Shown here piece after piece: positions 1 to 12,118 of a stretch of 64,000 nucleotides of DNA. The first letter of the stretch is position 1. Each line of letters starts with the position of its first letter. Both the position numbers and the translations under genes were made by a program. This DNA comes from Amblyomma americanum. Lineage: Eukaryota; Arthropoda; Arachnida; Ixodida; Ixodidae. The stretch is from positions 88,034,639 to 88,098,638 of the forward strand of contig NC_135498.1 of NCBI RefSeq assembly GCF_052857255.1. The letters are read 5' to 3'. The notes below the pieces were generated by a model that saw nothing but the letters and a program-made list of their open reading frames with translations, was not told the DNA's origin and did not search any database.

Positions 1-2848
1 TGTTGTGGAAGTGACATTTGATGCTAACACGCATAATGTGACATCTCATCACACTCAAGAGAGAGTGAGCCATCTCACGACAGTTTGCGGGCTGTCACCA
101 GCTAGCTAGGTGCGTGGTAGTGAGGAGTGCTGGTGAGTTGAAAAATTGCTGCCTCTGGCGGGCAACACTGCTGTGGTTTGGGTGGTAGGCTCGTTTCATT
201 CTTTTGTCGACATTGCTGCACGTGGTGTTTGTACATACGAGGTACCTGTGTGTGGTCAGCGATACCTTTGGTATAGATGGAGCTAGCCTAGCTTGCGCAA
301 GGGAGAAAACTGCTGCTGCTGCTGCCGACTCCGCCATCTGCTACCATTATGCCATCTTTTCTGCATGAGGGGGGTTGTGTGGTGGGGTTAAGTTTGTTGC
401 TTCTACTGGCTGCTCTACACATGCAGGGCAACCCAGGCAGTAAAAAAAACAACGCATTTGGTTGTGAACAGTTGACATGTTACGACTTGTCCCCTGAACC
501 AGAGCGAAGGGGCAGGGGACATAGGAGCATCGGATTTCACCAAGAATCGGGACTTATGCAAAGTGTGATGTCGTGCCCTAGGGTTGCCCATATGCCCATG
601 TGCCTAGCTGAGGTACAAATAGCATTGCGGACGTCATTTGGCTTGGGGTTAGAATCTGCACTGTTTGTTAGGCAAACGCAAACATTCTTTCAAAGCCAGC
701 ATTCGGATTAAAATGGCTAAACATATGTTTCAGTTCGACTGGACCGCACAGAGTTTGGCTGGCGTTACCAGTGGCCCTTGTGCCCAGCCATCAGGGCGGT
801 CTTGTGCACACTTCAGTTGATCATTGTTACTCGGGTCTTTGCTTTTAGTGGGGTTTGATGTTTGTTGTGGTTTTCCATCTTGATTGCTTGCTTTATCTGT
901 TTTTTTTCCCCTGCGCAAGTGATGTACCATTTGTGGATGTGTACATAGTAAGGCAACTGTAATGTTTTTGTCATCCTCATATCTTTGAGCTGTGGTGTGC
1001 ATGACAGCAGTCGTCTGGCAGTGCACAGGCACTCACAATAAGATAGTAGCGCTATTTGCAGAGTGATGTCACCAAACTTGAGCGTATGCTGTATGGCCAG
1101 GAAAACACTTTAAAGGTGACAACGCTGTTTATATTGTTGTATCCTTCTTTCTCGGGTTCTTTTAAGCATCTTGTGTGTGTGTGCGTGTGATTTGTTTGAT
1201 GATTAACACTTTTTGTGAGCTGTGGCGCTTTTAGTACGAAATGTCTTTGCGGCAAGTTTGATGCTGTGCAGGCTGGCATGAAAACTGGCAATTTCCCAAG
1301 GCTACTACATCTTGCTGACAGTGATTGAAGGTGCATGAGGGTCCGTGTAGGCGAATTCGAAATGTTGCTGGATTGCCAGCGCAGTGTGTTAGGAGGCGCA
1401 AATTCAGTAGGCAGTGGCAGTTGGTTTATTGGGATAGGATGCTTGTTGATAGCTTTCGAAATTGCTCCATTTTTATTAATCTTTGGAATTGGCCTTTCCG
1501 TGCTGTCAAACCCATTGCAGTTCATGCAGCTTTTGTTTGCATTGTTGGTCCAACGAAATTTGCTTTCAGGCTGTGAGTGGAAGTACTTAATCACTTGTTC
1601 CAAATGCTGGACTTTGGGTGCTTGTGGGCTCAGAACCGCGGATGAGTGTAAAACTGGACACTTTGTTGTAAAGAGCAAGGTTGGGAAATTTCCAGTCGCA
1701 TGGCCAGGAAGGGAGGAATGTTTGCTGTTCTCTGCTTTTTTCCTTTCTTTTTCTTCCTTAGATTTGTTAACTACGGCAGTCTTGCTGCTGATTCGCTGTG
1801 TGACTGTAGACTATTTGTGAACATGTTTTTCCTTGTACCTGCCATGTGGCAAGCTGAAGCCTGTTAAAAATACACAAGAGACAAACTGACACCATCAGTT
1901 TTGTTTGAAATGTAGGCTGAGCAGGGCCTTGCTTTGTGGACGCCAGTAGAATGGCTCTGCGAAATCATAAATGGCACATGGCATGTTGACCACGCTCTTG
2001 AATAAGGGTTGATGCAGGTTCACTTTTGAACTTATTTGCACCCATCTCAGGTGCTCTTTCTAACACCAGCCTGTACACAGTGCGCAGACTTGCCCGAAAG
2101 AACATTGAATAACGAGCAGCAGCGAGCAGCCTTTTTCTCTTTGTAGTAGGGAGAGTGTGCGCGTATTTTTTTTTTTTTACTTTTTCCTCTTCTTGCTTGG
2201 TGGTCTTGGTGTAAAGTGAGTGTGCACTTCACAAAAAAAAAAGACGTGTATTACATTTAGTTGGTCGTTGCTGTGGGTGGAGTGCGTGCGTGGTGCATGT
2301 TGTGTATGATGTGTGTTGCGGCGAGCAGGAAACGAATAAAAGCCGTTTCTATATCGGACAGCCCTGTTTTGCATGTGTGTGAGTGTGTGTGTGCTGTGCG
2401 CGTGAGGTGTGCTGGAGCGGATGCGTCGTCAGTGCTGCTAGTAGGGTGTGCCTTTAGGGTGAGGACCATCCTAAGCACACGACACCGAGAAGAGACGCTG
2501 CGTATTTGTGTTCTTGCAAAGGCACTCGAGTGCAACACCCGGCGGATGTTTCTGTTGAAGCTGTTTGGCCAACTTCATAATGAGGTGACAGCTACCCTCC
2601 TCCCATCACTGCACCTGTGGTTGTTTGCCTTGGTGGACCAAACCGCTGCTTGTGTCCACGTAATGTTATGTGACACTTCGACACTATATCGTGCCGTGTC
2701 GAAAGTGGTGGTTTGGTCTGTTATTTGAATTTTTCATGAGCTTTTCTTACATGGTGGAATCAGTTGCTCAATGAAAAGAGGTTCTAAGTGGGTACTTTAA
2801 AAAAAAAGAACAAGTGCTTAAAGTAGTGGCCCTTGTTGAGCAGTCGTG
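1..2848. other. No recognisable gene; GT-rich sequence
   Basis: I see no supported gene here. The plus strand is rich in G and T with short GT runs (near 1170-1190 and 2380-2400) and scattered AATAAA-like hexamers (for example near 2334), which would suit a 3' untranslated region or old intergenic DNA. The open frames are low in complexity, lack domains and overlap one another on both strands. A plus-strand 3' UTR of a gene lying to the left is possible but is only inference. Confidence 0.4.
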
Positions 2849-3800
2849 TAAGGGCCCATTCACACTTGAGAGTCACAGAGGTCGCGCGACCAGCAGTCGC
2901 CTGCGACTACACCGCAGTTCGGCAACACCAATGTTCACACACCCAAAGGCGACCTACGGGTCGCCTTCTCGTTTGAAATGAGAACTCTTGGGAATGATGC
3001 CGTTCGCACGCTTTCAAGAGTTTCGCCTGCTTTGGCCGCGCCTCCTGCGGTCTGCCTTGGCCGTCGAGAAAGTGCTCTGGTCCCTCGATACTAGCAATGT
3101 GCTGCGACGACCTGAGCGAAGAGGAAGATATAGCGGCAGTGTGCACCACGGCTGTACAAGCGGCCTGCGAGCCAGCCTGGGTGCTGGCCGCTAGCGTCAG
3201 AAAAATGCGCTAGTACGTTGTTTGTTCGCGTTCATACCATGCTCTGGGAAGTTGAAATTCAAAAATGAATCAATTTTGACGGTCATTGGCCAATACCGAG
3301 CTGCTGGATACAAGCAAATGTCTTCTCATAGCCGCTTTGCTGCTGTTGCCCAATGCGGCTCGATCGCTTGGTGTCTGCTTTCTCCGCTGCTGAAGGCGTC
3401 GCGGAAATCGAGCATATTTTTATATTATCATGAGACAGGGTTCACAATAAAGCCGTGACGAAAGTAGCATCTTGGTTACAGCGCTAGCAAGTTCCGAAAC
3501 GCCCTCAGCTGCGGCATCGATGTGAAACCGGCTAGGCTTAGCCACGACTAGGGCAACCAAGGAGCAGATAGCGCAGTTCGTCGCTCGGCACACCCGCGAG
3601 CGGCGTCGTTGCCGAAAGCTCAGCTCGCCGGCTGATTGGTTCAGCGGTTTGCGACTCGCAGTCGCGAGGCTGCAAAATCGAGCAGTGAGCGAATGGCCCG
3701 CGACTGTCGTTTTTCGACCAACGCGACTGTTTGCGACTGTTGCTTTTCGACCAAAATGGTCGTGCGACCTCTGCGACTCTCAAGTGTGAATGAGCCCTAA
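2849..3800. mobile_element. Non-autonomous DNA transposon, PIF/Harbinger-like
   Basis: The element runs from 2852 to 3797 and is bounded by inverted repeats of about 41 bp with three mismatches. The left end starts GGGCCCATTCACACTTGAG and the right end, read inward on the minus strand, starts GGGCTCATTCACACTTGAG. The trinucleotide TAA flanks both sides (2849-2851 and 3798-3800), the target-site type of PIF/Harbinger elements. At 946 bp with no intact transposase frame it looks non-autonomous. Family assignment rests on the ends and the TAA duplication only. Confidence 0.75.
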
Positions 3801-4202
3801 AGATGTCCTTTAGGTGAAAACTGCACTAAGTGGAGCCCATCCTAGTGAGGTCACAAGACCTTTGTACGAAGATGCGTCAAGGCGCATGCTGGAGGCAATG
3901 GTGGTCACACAGGAAGCATTCGAACACTGGGGTGCTATTCTGTAACTTTTCATTTTTGTATCATTTGGCCTTCTCTCGTTGGTTGTCGTTCCTGGTCACA
4001 TATGCAATGCGATGCATATGCATATGAATTCGGTTGAAGGAACTTCGCAACCTGGTGGACCAACAGAGGGAGCATTGCAGTACTTTTGGCATCCCTAATG
4101 ACCTTTCTCAGCATTACTTGTGTCTCGAGAAAGAAACTGGTGGTTCTGCGGGAAAGCTGACTCAAGAAAGATTCCCCCCCCCCCCCCCCCCCCCATAAGA
4201 AC
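3801..4202. other. Spacer between two transposons, with poly-C tract
   Basis: No gene is seen. The only notable item is an uninterrupted run of 21 C at 4174-4194, just left of the pogo-like element. Such a run is prone to length error in sequencing. Confidence 0.5.
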
Positions 4203-5980
4203 TAAAGTAATCTCTCGTTATAACGAAATCACTTTACTTGAAATATCGCTTTATTCGAAATTTCTTACGGTCTCGACCCAAACGCATGCATTTTAAGCCG
4301 CATTACTCGATGTGCACAAGGAGCTTGACCCGCTTAGAGCGAAGTTGTGAGCGGAGGCATTGCCGGCGCGGCGGCGACCCTTTTGCGCATGCAGTGACAA
4401 ATTAATACTGCCGACGAATTAGTCTCAGGCAGGCACAGAACAGGTCATAAAAGTACCAAACCTACGACCGATGACCTGCCTAGTAATGGGTACAAAGCGA
4501 GTGCCGAGTGCCCCCAGCTGTTTACTGCGGATGCGAACGGAAGCGCGCCCGAATCGGTCGCAGTCGCATCGCTGGTGTCCCCCGTGATAGAATACAAAGA
4601 AAAATAAAATTTTCGTGACGCTTTGCGCTGCCAGAAAACCGCAGTCTCTTGGATGCCGAAAAGTGGCCAAAGGACCGCGGGCAGACTTTCGCCGTAGCAT
4701 TCCAAGGGGTGCGCTCGGTGAGCAAGATTTTACCTCTCCAGAGAACATTTCTGGCGTTGAAACGTGCCAAAAAGCGTAAAAAAAGTGTCCCTCCAATTAT
4801 GACCCTATTCACGCTTCCGAGTCGCAAGTGAAGTTAGCTTTCGGCGTTGAACAGAGCTGCTCCCTGGCTGCCGTAGTCGCTAAGCCTAACCATTTCACAT
4901 TGGCCTAAGCAGATGAATCTCGAAAGTGCGCGAACATCGTCATTCCCGAGAGTTTTCGCTTCAAACGGGAAGGCGCACGACCCGCAGGTCGCGCTTGCAA
5001 GCGTGAACAACGGTGTTGTTGAGCTGCTACCAGGTCGCACGCCCTTTGCAGTGTTCGACGCGAGGAGCTACGTTAATATAGGGAAGAAGACTTTGGGGAA
5101 GCCGGTCTAGAAATTTGCTTGCCGCTCATCATAATCGGCCTTCCTCACAATAAAACACCACCCCTAGCTTCGTTGCACTTTTGACGGCACAAATCGACGG
5201 ATAACTTGCCGAAAACACAAAAAATCGAAGCATTGCCAGCGGCGAGTAGGCTGTCAACATGGCGGGTCAACGCAACCACGGTGTTTCCCCGGCAATTTTC
5301 TCAAGCCGGTCATGCTTGATTCGCGCCATGTGACTAGACAAACGGTCTAAATGCGTGTTAGGGTCATTGAATTTTGTTCCTAGAAATCTGTCAACGGCGT
5401 GGACATGACGCTGTGCGAATACTGGCACTCAAACCGTAGAATTAGCACAGTGCGGTCGACAACGGTGCACCGAAAAACTCAATTGCAAACTTCACAGCTG
5501 TACACCTCGGGAAAAAAAACCGCCCGTAATCATGCGAAGCCCCTACTGCAAAACCGTTCAGTTTTCACAATCGCGTTGCGTACCTACAATGAGCGGCTAA
5601 TCGTTTTTTGAGCACAACAAACACAACCTCAGACTCGAGCCACGCATTTCCGTGACCCTTCCCCCACATGAAAGCGGCCACTATCTTCGCGATTCGAAAT
5701 ACCCCGAAGGTTGATTGCATGGGCGGTGACCGCGGCCTCGTGCAATGCTTGGTCAGATTAGAGCAGGGGTTGCACGTGCCCAGTAAGAACTTGAAACAGC
5801 CAAAGCTCACTGCCTTTTTTGCACCTGAATAAAGTTTTGCTTCACTGAATACATTGTATTTTGACTTCCTCGCTGTTGCGGCGCAATTAAAGCTCGACTG
5901 CTTTAGATTTTCTCGGGTGGTCGCTTATATCGAATTTTTTCGCCGTCCCGCTGACTTCGTTATAACGAGGGATTACTGTA
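4203..5980 (+). mobile_element. Decayed pogo/Tigger-like DNA transposon
   Basis: Terminal inverted repeats read AGTAATC(T/C)CTCGTTATAACGAA at both ends and TA dinucleotides flank the element (4203-4204 and 5979-5980), as expected for Tc1/mariner-pogo insertions. It is 1,774 bp long. The middle holds no intact transposase, but a plus-strand C-terminal remnant with a downstream AATAAA lies near the right end. The CTCGTTATAACGAA end type is common among Tigger-like elements of arthropods, which is established knowledge; the rest is seen directly. Confidence 0.75.
5743..5832 (+). pseudogene. C-terminal remnant of pogo/Tigger transposase
   Basis: An open stretch of 29 codons ends in LKQPKLTAFFAPE followed by TAA, and an AATAAA overlaps the stop region. 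Tigger-type transposases often end in a short basic/hydrophobic tail of the form Q-x-K-[IL]-T-x-F-F, resembling a PCNA-binding motif, and this fragment fits. Nothing upstream can be read as a continuous transposase, so only the tail survives. It sits inside the inverted repeats of the element at 4203-5980 in the matching orientation. Confidence 0.55.
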
Positions 5981-6555
5981 GTTCAAAGACTGCATTTGTG
6001 CCTCCTGCTCTGCACACAAGCAAAAGGGGCAAGCTCGAGGAGTGAGTCGCCTCCCATTTCAATCGCTTAGAAACTCTTGCAGCAATAATAGCCCCTATCT
6101 TGTTTAGTCTTTCTTTCTTTAACTTATGATACGGTAGACACAGGTGCAGGTGAGGGGATGGCACCATTATACCCATTCAACCGCTGCCCTTGCGGTCTCG
6201 GAAGAATGGCAACCATGGCTGACACAGGTAATGGGATGCTCCTCCTTTTCAAGCAATGCAATGAGGGTGACTTGCACTCTACCCTTTTGTGTGCAGAGCA
6301 AGAGGTGCTAACGCAGCCTGTGAAGGTGTATTGCTCGGGGAAAAATGTTTCTAAGGTAGCCTTCCCACAACCTTGCAAGCTGCCCATTGCTCGACCACAG
6401 TCCCTGGTACCCTGCCATGCTGGATGGAATGGTGGCGCTATTTTAGTCGCCGCGAAAAATCCTGTGACATAGACACTGACAACATCTCGTTTGAGGGAAA
6501 CCAGTTGCCAACAAATGGGAGCTATAGTTTGGGAGGCAATAATTAATGAAACAAA
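5981..6555. other. Unassigned sequence with a 104-codon ORF
   Basis: A plus-strand open frame of 104 codons (6158-6472, ATG start) and a longer overlapping minus-strand frame (6124-6603) are both present. Neither shows a motif, signal peptide or similarity I recognise, and neither has a supporting splice context. I treat both as chance frames in repeat-rich DNA. Confidence 0.35.
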
Positions 6556-7190
6556 ACTTGAGGGGACACTCAAGCTTGCCTTAAAACTATGATGCAATAG
6601 CATTAATGGGACCCTTCAGCGACCTAGGGTCCTCTTTGTGTATCACTTTGCAGACACAAGCACTGTTCTTTCTTTCACCTTCACCTAACGCTTAACACCC
6701 TTAAAAGTACAATGCCTTCCTGTGCAAGTACCCCTTCTCTGTCGCCTAGGTTCTGCCTTTGTGTTCATATATGCGGAATTGCATAGATTGCACGGGATTT
6801 CTTGTACCACTTCTGGCGCAGTGGAGTAGCGGTTAAGCAGTGTGCCACTTCCTCAGCAGGTTGTTTAGAAGGCAGTGCAAATATACCGACGAGGCACTGA
6901 GGAGAGGACACAAAAAGACGTTCACGAGTGCTAATGCGTCTTTAGAACAACATGCATCACCAACTAGCCCAGCAGCTTGCTCTCCTAAGCAGGTGACTGC
7001 TTAAAACGGCCACTGGTGGTGCTTGTGAGAGCCAATCAATTTAACTGCCACCTGCTAATGGTGGGCAAGTTGTGACGACGTCACACTGTCAAGTTACCTA
7101 GGTGGCAGGTGGGCCACCTGCTTTCCTGGACACGCCAGCGCCAGGGTTGCTGCTGAACAGTACCCTTGGCGCTATTGTGTTGACGTGAAG
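6556..7190. repeat. Dispersed repeat family B, copy 1 (interrupted)
   Basis: This copy shares a body with 19442-19697 and 22636-23040. Shared landmarks in order are GGGGACACT, a left end containing an imperfect GATAGCGTTAATGG, the phrase GCAGCGGTTAAGC, an ATTTAACTGCC motif, a GGGCAAGTTGTG-type motif, CCTAGGTGG, and a right end that is the inverse of the left (CGCTATCGCG-like). Copy 1 is diverged and is interrupted at about 6860-6985 by a fragment containing AGGACACAAAAAGACG. Inverted ends suggest a non-autonomous DNA element; the class is inference. Confidence 0.6.
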
Positions 7191-7660
7191 TCTTCAGCAG
7201 TTCAGAAGCCTAATGAGAAAGCGTAAAAATGGCTTGTGCTGAACACCTCTCTTTCATCAAATAAGTACTCTAGTTGGTTGCCCTGGGAGTGGTGCACATG
7301 TGGGCCATAGAGCAAATTTTGAAAATAAGGAGAAGGTCAGTGCCGGAAGACTTGCTGGTGGGAGAAGCACTGCCATGCTCGAGAACGACTGACCACACAG
7401 GAAAGTGTTTCTTGAGTGGTTTGTTGAAGTCAGTGGAAACTCGCCAATGCCAGGGCATAAAAAATATCGAAGTGATATAACAAGGCACCTCGGTTTAGGT
7501 AAATCTAAAAAGGGGAAATGAAGAGCAGCAAAGAGCAATTGAGTAACTGGAGAGCGCGTAGTGATAAGCCAATGTAAAATATCAACATCACCACGCACTT
7601 AGAAGTAGACTCTAAACATCACAGAAACACTGGGAACATTTTGGAACTGTCATGCCAAAG
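7191..7660. other. No recognisable feature
   Basis: Short open frames occur on both strands (for example 7257-7598 minus) but none shows a domain or codon pattern worth calling. I see nothing else in this stretch. Confidence 0.4.
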
Positions 7661-7663
7661 GCG

Positions 7664-8398
7664 ACAGCTTCCATAGAGGAAGGCGCAACATCTGAAAAGC
7701 TAATCGGAGATGTTCTGGTGGAGCGTTTAAACGTAATATACTAAACTACTCCTGCCAAGCAAAATAGTAGGTGCTTAGCTTCTGTAGAGGGAGGCACAAC
7801 AGCGGAGCAAATGATTGGAAATGTTCTGGTGGAGCGTCCATGCGTAATATACTAAACCAGCCCTGCCTAGCAAAATAGGTGCACAGCTTCCACAGAGAGA
7901 AGCGTAACGGCTGAACAAGCTAATCAGAGGTGTCCTGGTGGAGCATTCAAGCGTAATATACTAAACCAGGGCTGCCAAGCAAAACGATAGGTGCACAGCT
8001 TCCGTTGAAGCGGTGCTGCAGCTGAAAAAGCTAATCTGAGATGTTCTGGGGGAGCGTCCAAGCGTAGTATACGAAACCATCCCTGCCAAATGCAATAGGC
8101 GTGCAGCCTCCATAGCGGGAGGCGCAACAGCTGAACCAGCTATTCGAGGTTGTTCTAGCGGAGCGTTCAAACGTAATAAACCAGCCCCCTCAAAGAAAAA
8201 AAAGTGCGCAGATTCTATCGAAGGAGGCACAACAGCTGAACTAATTGGAGGTGTTCTGACGGAGCGTTTAAGCATAATAAACCAGCCCTGCCAAGCAAAA
8301 TAGGTGCACAGCTTCTGCAGAGGGAAGTTCAACAGCTGCACAAGCTAATCGGAGATGTTCTGGTGGAGCGTTCAAGCGTATTATACTAAGCCAGCCAT
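7664..8398 (+). repeat. Minisatellite, seven diverged units of 100-112 bp
   Basis: A unit anchored on the phrase ACAGCTTCC recurs with a-to-a spacings of 111, 108, 112, 108, 105 and 100 bp (anchors at 7666, 7777, 7885, 7997, 8105, 8210, 8310). Every unit carries GAGGTGTTCTGGTGGAGCG-like and GCGTAATATACTAAACCAG-like segments. Units are clearly diverged from one another, so the array is old and not being homogenised, unlike the 229 bp array further right. Minus-strand frames through it are repeat shadows. Confidence 0.85.
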
Positions 8399-9072
8399 AA
8401 CCAGGACCACCTTGCAAGACCCTATCTCCTAGAGGTCCACTAAGGTTATGTCGAAATCTTCACGGCTAAGAGACTGGCTCAAAGGAAGCAATGTGGGCAG
8501 TATGATGTGTATGCAGTGTTAGTAGTTTACCAGAGGGAAACGCACAGCGTGAAATAGCTCTCCAGTACGTGTCTGATGCGACAGTAAATAAACCGGACAC
8601 ATGATGGCAGGTCTGGGTAGATACTTGTTTACGTGAGAAAAAAATCGCTGACGAGCAATGCGATTGATGCGGAGGCATGTTCCTTAGGGTCATGATTCCG
8701 GTTGTGTGACTGATTTCTGTTGAACTCGGACCGAATTACGGAACGATCACAATCTAAAAAATTGCCACAAAGCCCCGTTCCTGTTGGTCGGCACGCACTG
8801 GCAGACGTCCGTTTGTCATTTGATCATTCCTTAATTCGCCCCCGAAATCACTCACTGCTGTTGTGAAGGGGCTGTGGGATACACCATAGTGGAGCCGTCG
8901 AGCGGCAATGCCGCTGCGCCAAACGGTGTTGTGTGACGATAGCGTTGTACCGGACGCGCATCAGCAAGAGCTGGCCATATGCAGAGCACGTGGCTAGAGA
9001 TCGTACTATTCTCGTGCGGTAATACAATCGGTTACGAGTCGGTGGCTACCTTCACGAAACCCACTCGCCTAA
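8399..9072. other. No recognisable feature
   Basis: Unique-looking sequence with no gene, RNA or repeat that I can support. Confidence 0.4.
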
Positions 9073-12000
9073 TTTAAGGAGTATTCACACGGGCGATGTA
9101 ATCCCTCCCTAAGTGACGGCGGCTGCGTACACGTCGCCTTCGAGAGTGCTCGGGGCGAGGCAGCTTCCGGTTTTGCTCTGGCGGCCGCCGCCGACCGTTC
9201 GTTTGGCCTGTATGTTCAGTCCCTGTCTCCCCGGGAGATGTGGCCTTCCGTGGCATGCGTGGGGTGCAGCTCGCTCCCGTCTTCCTTTTTTTGGCTGTTC
9301 CCCCTCGGGTTCCTTTTATCTCGCCTCTTATCGCGCATCTGTTATGTTTTCCCCTTCGTATTTTTTTTCCCCCGCAATCCTGCAAGGGGGTATTGTTTTG
9401 GCCCCTTCCTTTTCGACCCCTGCCCCTCTGCCTCCGCAGCCCGGCCACTTCGCTCGTCCCTCTCGGCGTCTTCCTGCTGCCTGTGTGAATCGCGAATACA
9501 TGAGCAGGGGCTAGGGCCCCTAGAAATACTTGCTAGTCTGCCGTTCGCGCGGAGCTCTCTACGGAACAGGTTGGCCGCGCCTCGGATGAATGCACAGGGG
9601 GCGCTGCACACATTCGGAATGTCGTGCCTGCAGGGGCGGCCGTGCCGTGGCTGCGGAAATGGTGCGCGCTCCTTGTTGGTCGCGAGCCCATAATACTGGT
9701 GTTTTTTTTTTTTGCCAAATCCAAGAACGCTGACTCGCGTGTGTTGGTGTGTGTGTTCTTATGGATGTGTTATCGCGTCATGTCTAGACAACGTGACAAG
9801 CGCCAAATCTTGCCAGCTCAATTTGCCATCTGCACTTTCCTTCAGACTTCCACCGTCTAGTTAAAAATGTACGAAATGCATTTGTAGGCAAACGGTTTAA
9901 CGCACCTAAGGGTCGGGTGCATGCTCAAACCGATCTGAGAAGCTTGGAAAATGGACAGCCAGAGTGTTTCGCTTAAAGCCATGCCGAAGATCACCAGCAT
10001 GCACCTGAATCCCAATTCTTTTGAGAAAATGAGAGTTGCTTCAGCATTCCGGCTATTTGGTGATGATATAATTAGAGGTCTTTATTTATTGCACCCAGTT
10101 AGGACGCTCTTATGATTTCGTGGAAGGCAGTGAATCTTTTACAAAAAGAATGAATAAGCTTATCAGGATAATGACTGCGCGTGTGCCAAAAGCAGCGTTA
10201 TACCCGCAGTCACCAAACTTTTTATTTTAAAGGAGTTCCTTGAACACCTCACAAAGTGGGAAATTCATGCGAAGGCCACAATCGGCAGGTTTTTGAGCAA
10301 CAGCACAGCAGAGGGACTCCGTGTTTCAATTCAGAGCACACTTAGTTTAGTTGCATATCTCAGCCACTTCGTTTTAAGTATGTGTTGACTGCAAACTTGA
10401 GCCAAGACAGACTTGAAGCGTGTTTAGCATTGTTCGGCAATCATCAGGATCTATGACCATCCGAATGACGCTCAGTTTTTGGTTACTGTTAATGCACTCA
10501 CATTCTACAGTATTGCGAAACTACCACCATTGGGAAACTGTGCTCCAGAAGTGGTTACTTCCTTAGTTTCGGTGCCTAAGAAACAGCCGTGCAGCGAGAA
10601 TATGCTGCCTATACTCAACAGACTAATTGATAAAGGAGCGCTTATGATGCAAAAACTGCATTGGTCTCTTGTGCTCCACGTGCAACTATTACCTCGGATG
10701 ACAGTGCCTGTATGACAGGAAAAAAAGCCACGAGGTACTAATTTATATCTCGGGTTAGAAAAGCACTGAAAAAAGCCAATGCATAGACTGTGCGTCAGCC
10801 TTGACGACTTAAAAAGCAGTGGCTATACAGAAAGTGATCGGATTGCAGCTTTCACTGCAAAATTTGATAATGGTGGCTTCCTGTATGCGTCTAGCCCCTT
10901 GAATAACAATTATCACCGTCCTTGAAGACAGCTTCACCACTTATTTTAGTCTGAACAAGTTGCACGAGAAAAGCATAGTTGACTTCGCTGATGTTTTAAA
11001 ACGTACCTTTCCCGCCTGTGACCTGTGTGAAACATGGAAATTCTATATTCTGCTTCACCTGCGCTTCTACATGAAGTCAATGTTGAGAGGGCTGCCAAGA
11101 AAGCAGCCGAAGCAGTCAAAGATGAGAAGATGCCAGTAGGTGGTGCAAACAAAAATGTGGGCAGCCTGAGTGCAAAGGGATGGAAATAAATGTGTTTAAC
11201 AATGATTTTTGTTTTGTGCTATACATTACTGATCCTTGGGTATCTTTTCCCTGACAGTACGTGTGACCTACATAGCTTGGGCTAATAATGCTATTTTACC
11301 AAGCACGGGATTCTAAGAACTACTTAGAATGCATGCTTGCGTTCATTACTTCTGTAACTCGGTTGCCTAAGCACTAAGGAATGCGTTCCTGCAGTTTGCC
11401 TAAAGCACATGATTTACAGGACTAAGGTTCTCATCTTACATGTTTTAATTGTGCTTTCATCTAGAAGTTTCCAGTGTTCAGTCTTTTTTAGCTTCAGAGT
11501 CTGTAGAAGTTGAGATCGGATCAATAGTATGAATGAAAATGCCGCCGTCAATAGCGCTGTTGCGCGCACACACGGTCATGGGGTTTAGAATCGTGGGTAA
11601 TGTTCTTGATGCAAGGATATTTTTATTTAAATTCCTCAGAAGACGGTTTGTAATACGGCATGGCAGCAGTATTCAGAAAGGAGAATAGGGTGTAAAAATA
11701 AGCGGGTTCGTTTCGCCTTCGACTCTGGAGTACGCGCACAAAATTAGTTCGCAAAAAAAAAAATCGTTTGCGTCGCCACGCCGATGACTGAACTGCGCAT
11801 TGAAAAACCACGGCTAAGCTGAAATAAAAAAAATCAGTGCAGTCGCATGCGCAAGTCATCTGAAAACACGCAGGGAATTCGTTTCGCGGGGCGAAACGCG
11901 CGCGTCTACCGCAGACGCCGTGGCTGGCAAGGCACACCGGTTGCTCGCAGCGCCACCGAGGCGGTCATTCAGCAGCAGCCCCCGCCGCAGCCGGCGTACG

Positions 12001-12118
12001 CCAGACTAGAAGTATTTCTAGGGACCCTACAGGGGCGGGCTTCGGGGGATCGGTGACGTCGCTCACTTCCTCACCACATCCATCCGCGCCGATGTCCCCT
12101 GTGTGAATACCGCTTTAA
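9073..12118 (+). mobile_element. 3 kb inverted-repeat element holding a P-like transposase relic
   Basis: The left end reads GGAGTATTCACACGGG from 9078 and the right end, read inward, GCGGTATTCACACAGGG from 12113. TTTAA lies directly outside both ends (9073-9077 and 12114-12118). A second inverted match lies further in: CCCTAGAAATACTTGCTAG near 9515 against its inverse near 12010. Between the arms is a decayed transposase of P-element type (9950-11150). Whether the outer repeats belong to the P-like element or to a different element that swallowed it cannot be told from one copy. TTTAA is AT-rich, so the apparent duplication could be chance. Confidence 0.55.
9950..11150 (+). pseudogene. P-element-like (THAP9-type) transposase relic
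   Basis: Segments in shifting plus-strand frames follow the order of a P-type transposase. They are KITSMHLNPNSFEKMRVASA with FRLFGDDIIRGLY near 9985-10085, then RMNKLIRIMTARVPKAALYP near 10150-10205, LKEFLEHLTKWE near 10230, NDAQFLVTVNALTFYSIAKL near 10470-10530, and a C-terminal RFYMKSMLRG near 11065. Stops and frameshifts separate them, so no product is possible. The QFL...L-YS pattern and the terminal RLHFYxK-like motif are shared by P and THAP9 transposases as I know them. The DNA-binding THAP domain was not seen upstream, so the relic may be 5' truncated. Confidence 0.65.

Noticed and set aside
1052..1678. 208-codon minus-strand frame
   Set aside because: Low-complexity His/Thr/Pro-rich translation of GT-rich DNA, no domain; overlaps another long frame on the opposite strand.
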